From assembly GCA_003635265.1 (NCBI GenBank), contig PYIZ01000006.1:82736-146735 (forward strand): a stretch of DNA of 64,000 nt. The letters run 5' to 3'. A program made the translations under genes and the position numbers. Origin of the DNA: Candidatus Poribacteria bacterium (lineage in GTDB: Bacteria; Poribacteria; WGA-4E; PCPOR2b). The notes below the pieces were generated by a model. The model was given only the letters and a program-made list of their open reading frames with translations, did no database searches and was not told the origin of the DNA. This document shows, in pieces, positions 41,926 to 51,657 of this stretch; positions within the stretch are counted from its first letter, which is position 1; every line of letters starts with the position of its first letter.

Positions 41926-43431
41926 CTATAGACTATACAACTCTCCGTACTTTGACCGCAGATAGTGGATATACGGTTCGATGCGTAACGGTCCTCCGGT
42001 AACGCGCTCAATGAGTTCAGGTGTGGTATATTTACTGCCGTGCTGATAGATGTTCTCCTTGAGCCAATCGTGTAATGTGCTAAATTCCCCCGTTTCAATC
42101 TCGCTTGTAATCTCAGGATGTGCTTCCAAAGCAGTCGCAAAAAACTGCGCTCCCAAAATATTGCCTAACGTATAACCTTGAAAACTACCACCAATTGCAC
42201 CACCATACCAATGAACATCTTGCAGCACCCCATCGCGGTCATCCGGCGGAACAATTCCAAAATCCGCTTGAAATCGCTCACGCCACGCTTCGGGGAGATC
42301 TTTCACAGCGAGTTTCCCCTCAAGCAGATCGAGTTCAAAATCGAATCGAAGCATGACATGGAGGTTGTAAGTCACCTCGTCGGCGTCTGTGCGAATAAGT
42401 GAGCGTTCCACTTTGTTAATTGCGCGGTAAAAAGTATCTATTGAGACACTCCCAAGTTGGTCCGGAAAGGTTGATTGGAGTCTTGGGTAGAAAAAGTTCC
42501 AGAAGCCTCGGCTTCGACCGACTATATTTTCCCAGAGTCGTGATTGGCTCTCATGAATTCCTGACGACGGTCCACCATCGAGAGGAAGTCCTTCATAGTC
42601 CGTGCAGGTCCCCTGCTCGTACAGGGCGTGGCCCGCCTCGTGCGTCATACTGAACAGCCCTTCGCTCAGGTCATCTTCCTTTGTACGGATCGTGATGCGG
42701 ACATCGCCAATTGAGAATTTCGTCATGAACGGATGGTGGGTCATATCACGCCGACCGCGCTCAAAGTCATAGCCGAAGCGTTTGATAACATCGTCGGCGA
42801 ATTCCAGTTGTTGCGCCTCCGGGAAGGTTTGGCGTAAACAACTGTCGTCGGCAGTTGGTTGGGCGGTGATCGCATTCATAATCGGGACGAGTTGTTCGCG
42901 AAGTTCGGCAAAAAGTGGACGAACGATTGAGGCTTTCATCCCTTCGTCGGAGAAGTCGATTAGGGGATCGGCGATGTGTTCGTAGCCGGGGAAGAAATCG
43001 GCGAGTTGTCGGCTCAGGTCAAGTGTCTTTTTGAGATAAGGCTGCACAGCAGCGAAGTCATTCTCCGGTCGCGCTGTTGTCCACACCTGATATGATTCAG
43101 CTGCGTGGTTCTGGAGTTCTGCCATGAATGAAGGGGGTACTTTTGTGGCTTTCTCGTATCCGCGTCGTGTGACACGAATCAGGCTAGCATCATCGGAATC
43201 GTAGGGCAGACTTTCTTCGTAAGATTGTAAATCATTGAGGAGTTTTCCAATTTTTAGATCGGTAAATTTTTCGTGTGCGAGACGACTTAGCGTTGCGAGT
43301 TGACGTCCTCGTGCAGCGGCACCGCCCGGCGGCATATAGGTGGTCTGGTCCCAGTGGAGAATCGACGCTGCTGATCCTAGATCGTTAATTTCCATTAGAT
43401 GTATTTTGAGTTCTTGAAGTTTGGATTCCAA
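41926..43431 (-). CDS. Carboxypeptidase M32 (Taq-type)
   Basis: Zinc metallocarboxypeptidase of 501 residues that trims C-terminal residues in the cytosol. The zinc site is HEAGH in MTHEAGHALYEQG, and the family sequence GIHESQSRLWENIVGRS follows it, supplying the third ligand. The N-terminal ASILHWDQTTYMPPGGAAARGRQ is also diagnostic of M32. The start is TTG at 43431 with GGAGG 8 nt upstream; no ATG fits the family N-terminus. It heads a same-strand run (M32, Ldh2, PhyH, Gfo/Idh/MocA) and lies 158 nt after the uvrA stop. Confidence 0.94.
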   Translation of the reverse strand: MESKLQELKIHLMEINDLGSAASILHWDQTTYMPPGGAAARGRQLATLSRLAHEKFTDLKIGKLLNDLQSYEESLPYDSDDASLIRVTRRGYEKATKVPPSFMAELQNHAAESYQVWTTARPENDFAAVQPYLKKTLDLSRQLADFFPGYEHIADPLIDFSDEGMKASIVRPLFAELREQLVPIMNAITAQPTADDSCLRQTFPEAQQLEFADDVIKRFGYDFERGRRDMTHHPFMTKFSIGDVRITIRTKEDDLSEGLFSMTHEAGHALYEQGTCTDYEGLPLDGGPSSGIHESQSRLWENIVGRSRGFWNFFYPRLQSTFPDQLGSVSIDTFYRAINKVERSLIRTDADEVTYNLHVMLRFDFELDLLEGKLAVKDLPEAWRERFQADFGIVPPDDRDGVLQDVHWYGGAIGGSFQGYTLGNILGAQFFATALEAHPEITSEIETGEFSTLHDWLKENIYQHGSKYTTPELIERVTGGPLRIEPYIHYLRSKYGELYSL

Positions 43432-43543
43432 GTGTGCTTCCTCCTACTAAAGAGAAAACGGGAAGACGGGAAAACCTAAAAACGGGGGAGTAGGTGTAAG
43501 GCAGCGAGTGTTTGACTCGCCTCCACGCTCCCTCGGCCCGCCC

Positions 43544-43587
43544 TTTCTCGTTCTCTCGTTTTCTCGTCTGCTCGTTTTCTCGTTTTC
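43544..43587. repeat. Low-complexity TCTCGTTT-type tandem run
   Basis: Imperfect tandem copies of CTCGTTTT/CTCGTTCT between uvrA and the M32 gene. A short hairpin GCGAGT-GTTTG-ACTCGC (43504-43520) lies beside it but has no T run, so it is not a clear terminator. Confidence 0.5.
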
Positions 43588-43589
43588 AT

Positions 43590-46500
43590 TCAGACGGGTG
43601 TTGTGAGTGCTTTCTGCAGAAATCGTCCTGTGTGCGATTCCTCTGTAGTTATGACCTCCTCTGGTGTTCCCATAGCAACGACCTTCCCACCTTCAGCCCC
43701 GCCATCGGGACCTAGGTCAATAATCCAATCAGCAGATTTGATTACGTCCATGTTGTGCTCAATGATGACAATCGTGTTGCCTTTATCCACCAAACGGTTG
43801 AGCACCATCAGCAGCTTCTGTACATCATCGAAATGCAGACCTGTCGTCGGCTCGTCCATGATATAGATGGTTTTGCCTGTGCTGCGCTTTGAGAGTTCAC
43901 GCGCTAGCTTGACACGTTGGGACTCACCGCCAGAAAGTGTTGTTGCCGCTTGACCGAGTTCGATGTAATCCAGACCAACGTCGTATAACATCTGCAGCGG
44001 TCTATAGATAGTCGGTACGCTTTGGAAATGATCTAGTGCTTCCTGCACTGTCATCGCTAGAATATCAGCGATGTTTTTGCCCTTGTAGTAGATTTGCAAT
44101 GTTTCGTGGTTATAGCCGGTGCCGCCGCAGGTTTCACATTTTACCCACACATCCGCGAGAAAGTGCATTTCAACCTTATTGAAGCCGTGCCCACGACATG
44201 TTTCGCACTGTCCCGTTTTCTGATTGAAACTGAATCGACGGGAATCAAAACCATGTACCTTGGCGTCCGGCAGATCGGCGAATAGATAGCGAATCTTGGT
44301 GAATAGGTCGGTATAGGTTGCAGGATTGGATCGTGGAGTATCCCCGATTGGCTGCTGATCGATGTTGATTACTTTGTCGAGACAGTCCAAGCCATAAATC
44401 GATCGATACTTTCCTGCCCGCATCCGGGTTCGGTTCAGATTAGACACAAGAACGGGATACAACGTTTCCTCAATCAATGAGCTCTTTCCTGAACCGGACA
44501 CCCCCGTTACGCATGTCAGTGTTCCCAACGGAATCTCGACATCGACATTCTGCAGGTTATTGGTTCGGACGCCTATCATCTCAAGCCACTCGCCTTTGCC
44601 TTGGCGCCTTTGCGGAGGAACTTCGATCTTGAGTTTTCCTGTGAGATATCCACCCGTTAGCGAGTTTTCGCTCTGCTGGATTTCAGTTGGCGAACCGGTA
44701 GCGACAATCTCACCGCCAAACTTCCCAGCGCGAGGACCAAAATCGAGTATATGATCCGATGCCAACATGGTTTCCAAGTCATGTTCAACAACTAGGACAC
44801 TGTTGCCGAGATCTCGAAGCCCTTTCAATGCGTTCAAGAGTCGTTCCTGATCTCGCTGATGCAGTCCGATACTCGGTTCATCAAGGATATACGTTACCCC
44901 TGTGAGTCCACTGCCGAGTTGGCTTGCCAGACGGATGCGCTGCATCTCTCCGCCTGAGAGACTGGGTGCGGGCCGATCTAGCGTCAGATAATGCAATCCA
45001 ATATCCACGAGGAATCGGAGTCGTTGTTGGATCTCCTTGAGCAATGTTCCACCAATTTCCATCTGATGTGTCAGCAGATTAAGGTATTCAAAGAAGTCGG
45101 CAGTCCTTCCAATTGGCATCGCCGTTAGCTCTGCGATGGTTTCCCCGCCCAACGTTACGCCTCTTGCTAGGGGTTGGATTCGCGTGCCCTCACATTCCTG
45201 ACAAGTATACAACCGATGCCCGATTGTCCCTATACCTTCGCACGCCGGGCATTGACCGATAGAACTGTTGAATGAGAAGTAGCGGGGTGTCAGTTCGGGG
45301 AAACTCAAACCGCACGGGACACAGGCGAAATGCTCGCTGAATACATGATGCGTAATTTCCGCCCTTCTACCCGCTCGCTTCCCTTCATTTATCACTCCCA
45401 CCGCCACGATGCCGCCGCTCTGTTGCGTTGCCGTTTCGACAGCTTCTGCCAGACGCCCGCGTTCATCAGGTTCAAGGGCGAGGCGATCGACGACAATTTT
45501 GACATCGTGTCGGATACTCTTTCCAATCTTTGGTGCTCGATCTATTGGGTGAACCTCTCCGTCAATTTCGACACGGGCATAGCCGTCACGTTGTAAACGT
45601 TGGAAAGCGTCGGGATAATCCTCATTAGGTCGCAGCACGAGCGGAGACAAAACATAAAGCCGCGCTCCACTTGCCAATGCCACGATTTTGTCAACGATTT
45701 GCTGTACAGATTGAACGCTGATTTCCGACCCGCACTGCGTGCAGTGAGCAGTTCCGATTCGTGCATAAAGCACGCGCAGATAGTCGTAAATTTCTGTGAC
45801 TGTCCCGACCGTAGACCGTGGGTTCTTACTCGGTGCCTTCTGCTCAATCGCAATTGCTGGCGAGAGTCCCTCAATCTTCTCAACTTTCGGCTTTTCTAAC
45901 TGCCCTAAGAACTGCCGTGCATACGCTGAAAGGGATTCGACGTAGCGTCGTTGTCCTTCTGCATAGATTGTGTCCAATGCCAGCGACGATTTCCCTGAAC
46001 CACTCACCCCGGTGAATGTCGTGAACTTCCGATGAGGAATATCTACGTTGATATGTTTCAGATTGTGCTCATGCGCGCCATGCACGGAGATATATTCCCC
46101 TTCATTATTGTTGGTCAATTCATAAGAGGCTGTTGATTCCTGTAAGATGTGCGGGTTACTGTGTGTTGCGTATTGCGTGCTATCAATTGAAAGCTTTTCC
46201 AATTTGCTCCGCTCCAGTGCTGGCTGCAACGCTATCCCCGTATACGATTCCTCAACAGTTGTTACCTCCTCTGGTGTCCCTGTTGCAACAACATAGCCGC
46301 CCTCTTCACCGCCCTCGGGACCGAGGTCAATAAGATAGTCCGCTGTTTTTACTATCTCCAAGTTGTGCTCAATGACGATAACGGTATTGCCCACATCGAC
46401 AAGTTGGTGCAATACCTCTAGGAGTTTTTTTACATCGTCAAAGTGCAACCCTGTCGTTGGCTCATCGAGGATATAGAGGGTTTTGCCTGTGCTCCGCTTC

Positions 46501-49100
46501 GCAAGCTCCCGCGCCAGTTTAATTCGTTGTGCCTCACCACCGGAGAGTGTCGGTGCTGGCTGTCCAAGCTTTATGTAGTCCAGACCGACATCGTGCAGAG
46601 TTTGTAAAATCTTCGCAATCTTCGGAACGTTCGCAAAGTGTTCTAACGCTTCTTGCACATCCATATTAAGCACATCGGAAATATTCGCTCCCCGGTATTC
46701 AACTTGTAGCGTTTCGTCATTGTATCGTTTTCCCTGACAAATATTGCACTTTACCCAGACATCGGCGATAAAGTGCATTTCGATCCGCTTTGAGCCGTTG
46801 CCTTCGCAGGCTTCGCATCGACCACCCTTTACATTGAAACTGAACCGTCCCGGTTTGTAACCGCGCAGTTTAGCCTCAGTCATCTCAGCGTAAAGCGCGC
46901 GGATCTGATCAAACACTTTGGTGTATGTGGCAGGATTCGATCTCGGGGTGCGCCCAATCGGTGATTGATCGATATCAATCACTTTATCGATGACTTCGTC
47001 AATTGGAGCTGAAGATGTACATTGTGTCTGATCGCTCGAAGATTTTTCCTCCGTAATAATTGCCCGTATGAGATCATATTCCCCCGGCTGTGCATGTGCC
47101 TTCATCAGATCGCGGCCGAGTGCTTCGTATAGAATATCGTTGATGAGTGAACTTTTGCCAGAGCCGCTGACCCCTGTCACGCAGGTAAAGACTCCGAGTG
47201 GGACTTGTACATCAACGTCTTTGAGGTTGTTGTGACGTGCGCCACAGACCTCGATCCATTGATTACCAGTTGGACGGCGTTCAGTAGGAATTTCGATCTG
47301 CTGTTCCCCACGAAGATATTGTGCTGTCAGGGAGGTTGAATTCTTGGCAATCTCTTGCGGTGTGCCGATTGCTGCAATCTCACCACCCTTGATTCCCGGT
47401 CCCGGTCCAAAGTCAACGATCATATCTCCCGCCCACATTGTATCTTCGTCATGTTCGACAACGATTACCGTGTTGCCTTGGTCTCGGAGATGTTTGAGCG
47501 TCGTGAGCAGGTGCTGATTATCACGTGGGTGCAAGCCAATGCTCGGTTCGTCGAGGACGTAAACCACCCCTCGTAAGCCCGCTCCGATTTGACTGGCTAA
47601 CCGAATTCGTTGCGACTCGCCGCCGGAAAGTGTGGGTGCGGTTCGATCTAAGGTGAGGTAGTGCAACCCAACATTCATTAAGAACCAAAGGCGTCCCTGA
47701 ATCTCTTTCAGCAAATCAGTCGCAATGAACGCCTCGCGCGCCGGCAGTTCGAGTTTTTCAAAGAACTTAAAACAATCTCCAACTGCCATTTCGACGACAT
47801 CAAGGATGGATTGCCCGTCGATTGTCACAGCCTTGACCTCTGGCTTGAGTCGTGTCCCGTTGCAATCTGGGCACGTACCGGAAACCATGTATTTTCCGTA
47901 GTAACGTTTCACAAGTTCGGAAGATGCTTGGAAATACTTTCTTTCTTCGGGCGGAATCACCCCCTCAAATACGGCTTCGTACTTATAGCGGCGATTACGG
48001 CGGGAACGATAGACGAAAGGAATCTGCTCTTTTCCAGTGCCATAAAGGATTGCGTGTTGGTGCTGCTCGTTCAACTGTTTCCACGGTGTATCGAGGCTAA
48101 AGCCGAAGTGTGCAGCCAAACTCTCGGCGTGGTGTCGGGTCTGTAGTGTGCCCAGCTGTCCCCAAAAGACAATCGCCCCCTCCCGAATTGATTGCGTTGG
48201 ATCAGGGACAACCATATCGGGGTCCATCTTTGTCAGTGTTCCGAGCCCTTTACAGGTCGAACACATCCCCGCGGGACTGTTGAAAGAGAAATTTCGCGGG
48301 GCGGGCGGTTCATAGCTGATATTGCAGTGCACACAGGTGTAATCCACCCCAAATAAGAGATCTCCCGCCTCTGGTTCTCCTTCGACGATGCTTACAATCA
48401 GGCGGCCCTCTCCCATACGCAGCGCGGTTTCAACCGCTTCTGCAACGCGGCTGCGAATATCAGGTTTAACAACGATTCGATCAACGACGATTTCAATGTT
48501 ATGTCGCTGGTTGCGGTCAAGCTGAATTTCGGCTGGCAGGTCGTAGATCTGTCCATCGATTCGGGCACGGATAAACCCCGCCTTGAGCGCGTCCTCAAGG
48601 TGCTCACGATATTCTCCACGACGCCCACTGACGATTGGGGCAAGGATTAAGATGCGGGTCTGCGGTGGTAGGTTGACGATTTGGTCAATAATTGCTTCTG
48701 TGGTTTGAGCACCCACCGGCGCACCGCACTTTAGGCAGTGCGGCGTGCCCACGCGCGCAAATAGGACACGTAGGTAGTCATAGATCTCTGTAATTGTTGC
48801 GACCGTTGAGCGTGGGTTGTTCCCGCCCGACTTCTGATCAATTGATATGGATGGGGAGAGTCCGCCAATGAAATCAACGTCGGGTTTTTCCAGTTGTCCA
48901 AGGAATTGGCGGGCGTAAGCGGAAAGGGATTCGATGTAGCGGCGTTGACCTTCAGCGTAGATTGTATCAAATGCGAGCGATGATTTCCCGGAACCGCTGA
49001 CACCGGTGAAAACGATGAGATTGTCTTTGGGGAGTTTGAGATCGATATTTCTGAGATTATGTTCGCGTGCGCCGCGTATATCAATAAATTCTTCCGGCAT
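43590..49100 (-). CDS. uvrA: Double-length excinuclease subunit UvrA (tandem fusion)
   Basis: Nucleotide-excision-repair damage sensor. The 1836-residue chain is two UvrA units in one. Four Walker A sites GVSGSGKSS lie at about residues 32, 645, 1030 and 1530. There are four LSGGE signatures and four Walker B motifs (LDEPSIGLH or DEPTTGLH types), all intact. The first unit (about 1-985) has the UvrB-binding region, zinc finger 1, the insertion domain and the DNA-binding zinc finger 2 (CEACEGNG...[10 protein letters not shown]). The second (about 1000-1836) keeps the two ATPases and both zinc fingers, but runs directly from CPACEGIGT to [11 protein letters not shown], without the roughly 110-residue insertion domain. 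ATG 49100 is preferred because AGAGGG lies 6 nt upstream; an ATG 16 codons earlier is also open. Tandem UvrA is known from Chlamydiae. Confidence 0.95.
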   Translation of the reverse strand: MPEEFIDIRGAREHNLRNIDLKLPKDNLIVFTGVSGSGKSSLAFDTIYAEGQRRYIESLSAYARQFLGQLEKPDVDFIGGLSPSISIDQKSGGNNPRSTVATITEIYDYLRVLFARVGTPHCLKCGAPVGAQTTEAIIDQIVNLPPQTRILILAPIVSGRRGEYREHLEDALKAGFIRARIDGQIYDLPAEIQLDRNQRHNIEIVVDRIVVKPDIRSRVAEAVETALRMGEGRLIVSIVEGEPEAGDLLFGVDYTCVHCNISYEPPAPRNFSFNSPAGMCSTCKGLGTLTKMDPDMVVPDPTQSIREGAIVFWGQLGTLQTRHHAESLAAHFGFSLDTPWKQLNEQHQHAILYGTGKEQIPFVYRSRRNRRYKYEAVFEGVIPPEERKYFQASSELVKRYYGKYMVSGTCPDCNGTRLKPEVKAVTIDGQSILDVVEMAVGDCFKFFEKLELPAREAFIATDLLKEIQGRLWFLMNVGLHYLTLDRTAPTLSGGESQRIRLASQIGAGLRGVVYVLDEPSIGLHPRDNQHLLTTLKHLRDQGNTVIVVEHDEDTMWAGDMIVDFGPGPGIKGGEIAAIGTPQEIAKNSTSLTAQYLRGEQQIEIPTERRPTGNQWIEVCGARHNNLKDVDVQVPLGVFTCVTGVSGSGKSSLINDILYEALGRDLMKAHAQPGEYDLIRAIITEEKSSSDQTQCTSSAPIDEVIDKVIDIDQSPIGRTPRSNPATYTKVFDQIRALYAEMTEAKLRGYKPGRFSFNVKGGRCEACEGNGSKRIEMHFIADVWVKCNICQGKRYNDETLQVEYRGANISDVLNMDVQEALEHFANVPKIAKILQTLHDVGLDYIKLGQPAPTLSGGEAQRIKLARELAKRSTGKTLYILDEPTTGLHFDDVKKLLEVLHQLVDVGNTVIVIEHNLEIVKTADYLIDLGPEGGEEGGYVVATGTPEEVTTVEESYTGIALQPALERSKLEKLSIDSTQYATHSNPHILQESTASYELTNNNEGEYISVHGAHEHNLKHINVDIPHRKFTTFTGVSGSGKSSLALDTIYAEGQRRYVESLSAYARQFLGQLEKPKVEKIEGLSPAIAIEQKAPSKNPRSTVGTVTEIYDYLRVLYARIGTAHCTQCGSEISVQSVQQIVDKIVALASGARLYVLSPLVLRPNEDYPDAFQRLQRDGYARVEIDGEVHPIDRAPKIGKSIRHDVKIVVDRLALEPDERGRLAEAVETATQQSGGIVAVGVINEGKRAGRRAEITHHVFSEHFACVPCGLSFPELTPRYFSFNSSIGQCPACEGIGTIGHRLYTCQECEGTRIQPLARGVTLGGETIAELTAMPIGRTADFFEYLNLLTHQMEIGGTLLKEIQQRLRFLVDIGLHYLTLDRPAPSLSGGEMQRIRLASQLGSGLTGVTYILDEPSIGLHQRDQERLLNALKGLRDLGNSVLVVEHDLETMLASDHILDFGPRAGKFGGEIVATGSPTEIQQSENSLTGGYLTGKLKIEVPPQRRQGKGEWLEMIGVRTNNLQNVDVEIPLGTLTCVTGVSGSGKSSLIEETLYPVLVSNLNRTRMRAGKYRSIYGLDCLDKVINIDQQPIGDTPRSNPATYTDLFTKIRYLFADLPDAKVHGFDSRRFSFNQKTGQCETCRGHGFNKVEMHFLADVWVKCETCGGTGYNHETLQIYYKGKNIADILAMTVQEALDHFQSVPTIYRPLQMLYDVGLDYIELGQAATTLSGGESQRVKLARELSKRSTGKTIYIMDEPTTGLHFDDVQKLLMVLNRLVDKGNTIVIIEHNMDVIKSADWIIDLGPDGGAEGGKVVAMGTPEEVITTEESHTGRFLQKALTTPV

Positions 49101-49187
49101 AGATTTCCCTCTGGCTGAAGATCTTTCCGTAATTACAGGCGATTCCATTCATCTAGCGAGATTCTGTATCCTAATATATTCTCGACT

Positions 49188-49215
49188 TATCGCAACAATA
49201 AGCGTAGTTGCGATA
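49188..49215 (-). promoter_or_regulatory. Inverted repeat in the uvrA promoter region (possible operator)
   Basis: A perfect 9-bp inverted repeat TATCGCAAC-N10-GTTGCGATA lies just downstream of the predicted uvrA -10 box and upstream of its start. Its position suits a repressor site, possibly SOS-type, but it does not match the known E. coli or Bacillus LexA boxes. Confidence 0.45.
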
Positions 49216-49216
49216 C

Positions 49217-49246
49217 CGAATATTCTTGATTGTTTGGGATTGTCAA
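49217..49246 (-). promoter_or_regulatory. Probable uvrA promoter
   Basis: Minus-strand TTGACA (49241-49246), 18-nt spacer, TATTCG (49217-49222) as a weak -10. A start here would give a leader of about 110 nt to the ATG at 49100. Confidence 0.5.
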
Positions 49247-49340
49247 GTGGTGATTTTCATAAGGCATGAAATCGTGTCGTGTGCCATGTTGTGGGTCGCC
49301 AAATCCGAGTCTCTTTAATTTACGAATGAACAGTCGCCGC

Positions 49341-49730
49341 TTACAAGGTCGCCATCTTTGAGCCATCCTTTGCCTCGTTCAAGTTGATTCCATTAATCAC
49401 TGGGATAGAGATGTCGCGCTGACGTTTAACAAGGATCCAATCATACAATACGGACACTAACTCACGCTGACATTCAGCAAGAGTTGGTCCAAATGCCACA
49501 ACCCCAGTGCAATCAGGTATTGTTCCGGCGTAGCTTTTATCTCTTAGTTTCTGATAATCGGCATTTTCAGTTGCAGCTGCGATGTAGCGTCGGCAGGAGG
49601 TTTCAAAATCATCAGCAGGTTCACTTGATAAAAAAGTGATAATGACTTGAGATTGAGAAATATCTGGAAGCGGTTCCAAAGGGTGTACTACGCCGTTTTC
49701 GTAAATCCCTCTGACTGCGAATAAGCTCAT
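49341..49730 (-). CDS. Antitoxin-like fusion: DUF104-type N-terminus and HicB-type C-terminus
   Basis: A 129-residue protein that looks like two antitoxin-type segments joined. Residues 1-35 (VRGIYENGVVHPLEPLPDI then SQVIITFL) follow the DUF104/AF2212-like antitoxin pattern of YENG-[VI]-x-P-L-E-P. Residues about 45-115 (YIAAATENADYQKLRDKSYAG, IPDCTGVVAFGPTLAECQRE, LVSVLYDWILVKRQ, IPVINGINLNEA) match HicB-type antitoxins. HicB normally pairs with a small HicA toxin; no HicA-like or VapC-like ORF is next to it, so it is an orphan here. A TnpB element starts 130 nt upstream and may have separated it from a partner. The start is ATG 49730, with AAAGGAG upstream. Confidence 0.72.
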   Translation of the reverse strand: MSLFAVRGIYENGVVHPLEPLPDISQSQVIITFLSSEPADDFETSCRRYIAAATENADYQKLRDKSYAGTIPDCTGVVAFGPTLAECQRELVSVLYDWILVKRQRDISIPVINGINLNEAKDGSKMATL

Positions 49731-49839
49731 GGTATAGAATCTCCTTTCGATTCAGATTGAGTGATTGCTGAGTCCCATTTTACCATAGATCTCAGGTGTC
49801 AGCAATACTCTTTTTTCTGGCAATTGGAAGGACTAATTA

Positions 49840-49990
49840 TGGTAGGCAGCCGATAAAGTCAGTTACCCCGCCCTGAAGGGACGGTGCTTGTTTGAAGCGT
49901 CCGCCCAACGGGTCTTACAGAGTTTCGCGCTTCTGTCCCCTGACGGGGGATTTCGGGGTCGTTTGCAACCGACGCACCTCCACGCAAGGC
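49840..49990 (-). ncRNA. Predicted omega/right-end RNA of the stand-alone tnpB
   Basis: The 3' end of this tnpB codes through a GC-rich hairpin (minus strand CCGTCCCT-TC-AGGGCGGGG, 49865-49883) of the kind found at IS1341-type right ends, where the guide RNA scaffold lies. Boundaries are inferred. Confidence 0.35.
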
Positions 49991-51085
49991 TACAGCAGCC
50001 TTTTTAATGTTTATCGCAGCGTTATGGTCTCTATTGAGGACCAATCCACAACGGGGGCAATCATGGACACGATCCGACAACTGTTTAGGCACAATCTCAC
50101 GACAACCGGAGCATTGCTGACTGGTATGGTGAGGTTTCACTTTCGTGAACTGCTTACCGGCACTTGCAGCCTTGTTTTGCAGTTTCAATCGAAAATTACC
50201 CCATCCCGCGTCAGATATACTCTTGGCGAGGGAGTGGTTCTTCAACATATTGGTGATGGTCAAGTTCTCTACAGCGACCTCATCACATCGTTCAAGGATA
50301 CGATGGGCTGCCTTGAACTGAAAATCGTTGCGCTGATTCGCTATCTGTTCATGGCAACGGGCGACAATCTCACGTTGTTTTGCTCGGCGGCGGCTCCCCT
50401 TTTTTCGGCGAGACAATACGCGTTGATGTTTGCCAAGTCGCTTTTCAGACTGGCGATAATGGCGGGGGTTTGGGATATGCTCACCATCAGAATCTACGGC
50501 AAACGAGTTAAGTCCCACGTCGACGCCGATCGTCGTGTGGACAGGGACTTCTATAGGGTCTGGCACTTCGACGCAGATAGTTACATACCAACCGCTGGCT
50601 CGCTTGATGATGGTCAGATTCTTGATTTTGCCATCGGGTAAGGGGCGGTGATAACGAATCTTGAGGTGTCCTATTTTGGGAACAACGACTTTGGCAAACT
50701 TACGACGCACATTCCGTACCAGATGCTTGGACAGGTGGCTAAAGGTCATTGACCGGTATCGGCCTTCGCCTTTGAAGCGTGGGAAGCCCGGTGCCGCCCC
50801 GTTCTTGACACGGCGGAAGAATGCTTTGTATGCTTTATCCAAACGGCGCATCGCATCTTGGAGAACATCCACGTGAAGCCCTGCATAAGCCTTGGATTCT
50901 GCTTTCAAGTCAGGTAAGGCGTTGGCTTGTGTCGTCCATTTGACAGAATCGTTATTTTTCTGGTAAGCGTCTATCCGCCACGCTAACGCTTGATTATAGA
51001 GATTTCGCAACAAGGCAAGCCACAACACAAAGGTGCTTCGCTGTTGTGTCGTAGGATAGGCACGATATTGATAAGTCTTTTTCAT
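49859..51085 (-). CDS. tnpB: RNA-guided nuclease TnpB (canonical catalytic triad)
   Basis: A 408-residue TnpB. RuvC-I Asp189 in TIGVDVGLNSFAV, RuvC-II Glu273 in VAVENLTITNM and RuvC-III Asp353 in LNRDHNAAINI form the normal triad. The Zn ribbon is CSGC (325, 328) and CPRC (343, 346). The C-terminal tail GTEARNSVRPVGRTLQTST overlaps the right-end RNA region. It differs strongly from the TnpB at 27051, so two lineages coexist in the window. The ATG at 51085 (MKKTYQYRAYPT) matches the family start; an open frame extends 16 codons upstream. It should cleave DNA with a guide RNA from its right end. No tnpA partner. Confidence 0.93.
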   Translation of the reverse strand: MKKTYQYRAYPTTQQRSTFVLWLALLRNLYNQALAWRIDAYQKNNDSVKWTTQANALPDLKAESKAYAGLHVDVLQDAMRRLDKAYKAFFRRVKNGAAPGFPRFKGEGRYRSMTFSHLSKHLVRNVRRKFAKVVVPKIGHLKIRYHRPLPDGKIKNLTIIKRASGWYVTICVEVPDPIEVPVHTTIGVDVGLNSFAVDSDGEHIPNPRHYRQSEKRLGKHQRVLSRRKKGSRRRAKQREIVARCHEQIANQRNDFQFKAAHRILERCDEVAVENLTITNMLKNHSLAKSISDAGWGNFRLKLQNKAASAGKQFTKVKPHHTSQQCSGCREIVPKQLSDRVHDCPRCGLVLNRDHNAAINIKKAAVALRGGASVANDPEIPRQGTEARNSVRPVGRTLQTSTVPSGRGN

Positions 51086-51196
51086 GTTGGTTAGCTTTCT
51101 GGTTCCGCAAAGCGAGAATGCTCCCTGATACATCGTCCGTTCCGAGACCAGGGGGGGCAGGCAGGAACGGCACTTTCATTTCCATCTCACTGGAAG

Positions 51197-51237
51197 GTGG
51201 GAGTCCCTATCGTGCGATAGGGGTGAGATACTCCCAC
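51197..51237. repeat. Compound hairpin at the left end of the stand-alone tnpB element
   Basis: Outer 8-bp stem GTGGGAGT/ACTCCCAC (51197-51204, 51230-51237) encloses an inner 8-bp stem CCCTATCG/CGATAGGG (51205-51212, 51215-51222) with a 2-nt loop and a 7-nt bulge. It is a plausible TnpA recognition structure. Confidence 0.55.
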
Positions 51238-51302
51238 GAAAGCTAAACAAATTATACCATATTTTAGGGAACTTATCAACGAAAAAGGAGGCGGAATTTC
51301 CT

Positions 51303-51322
51303 CCCCTCCCTAAAGGAAGGGG
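51303..51322 (-). repeat. Second right-end-like hairpin (possible relic of another tnpB element)
   Basis: On the minus strand CCCCTTCC-TTTA-GGGAGGGG folds to an 8-bp stem (one G-T pair). It has the same style as the tnpB right end at 49865-49883, but no tnpB lies before it. The sequence around it (51240-51426) has no gene. Confidence 0.4.
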
Positions 51323-51426
51323 GCTCCAGCCCGAAGAGATGATGAATCTGAAGGCATATCTTCGTGATTGCACAGATCTTTAATATAACACATATATGTT
51401 AAGTGGTCAATAGAAAGTTTAGAAAT

Positions 51427-51457
51427 AAAAAAACTTGTCCCGGTTGTACGAGACAAG
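51427..51457 (-). terminator. Rho-independent terminator downstream of lptD
   Basis: Minus-strand hairpin with arms CTTGTC/GACAAG (51434-51439, 51452-51457) extended by inner pairs, followed by seven T residues (51427-51433). It lies about 195 nt past the lptD stop and would end the operon. Confidence 0.8.
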
Positions 51458-51566
51458 GCGTCATATTATGGCGGATCTCAGTGATCATTTTATGCCAATT
51501 CTGTATGAGAAGAAGGGACATACCCCAATCAGCGTGGAGAGGTGCCACTACGAAGGGAATTAGTCG

Positions 51567-51657
51567 CTTTTGTAGGTTTGGTATTAGAACGCAAGTTGCT
51601 AGTGTTGAGTATGGAAACTCGACCTACAGGCTAACTTTTGTAGGTTTGATATTAGAA
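51567..51657. repeat. 23-bp direct repeat with internal inverted segment
   Basis: CTTTTGTAGGTTTG-[G/A]-TATTAGAA occurs at 51567-51589 and 51635-51657 (one mismatch). Between them lies ACCTACA (51622-51628), the inverse of TGTAGGT (51571-51577). The second copy overlaps the lptD stop. It looks like the relic of a small palindromic repeat. Confidence 0.6.

Larger units (their letters stand above)
49855..51240 (-). mobile_element. Stand-alone TnpB element (IS1341-like)
   Basis: A single tnpB gene without tnpA. Upstream (left end on the minus strand) is a compound hairpin at 51197-51237; downstream a right-end-type hairpin overlaps the tnpB stop. Ends are approximate, because no terminal inverted repeats or duplications exist in this family. 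It would need a TnpA in trans to move. Confidence 0.65.

Noticed and set aside
43504-43520. GCGAGT-GTTTG-ACTCGC hairpin as uvrA terminator
   Set aside because: No T run follows on the minus strand.
49892-50641. 249-codon open frame opposite tnpB
   Set aside because: Antisense of an intact TnpB with all catalytic motifs; no ribosome site or recognisable product.
51567-51657. CRISPR array (two similar repeats of 23 bp)
   Set aside because: Only two copies, with an inverted segment between them and no cas genes in the window; better explained as a palindromic repeat relic.
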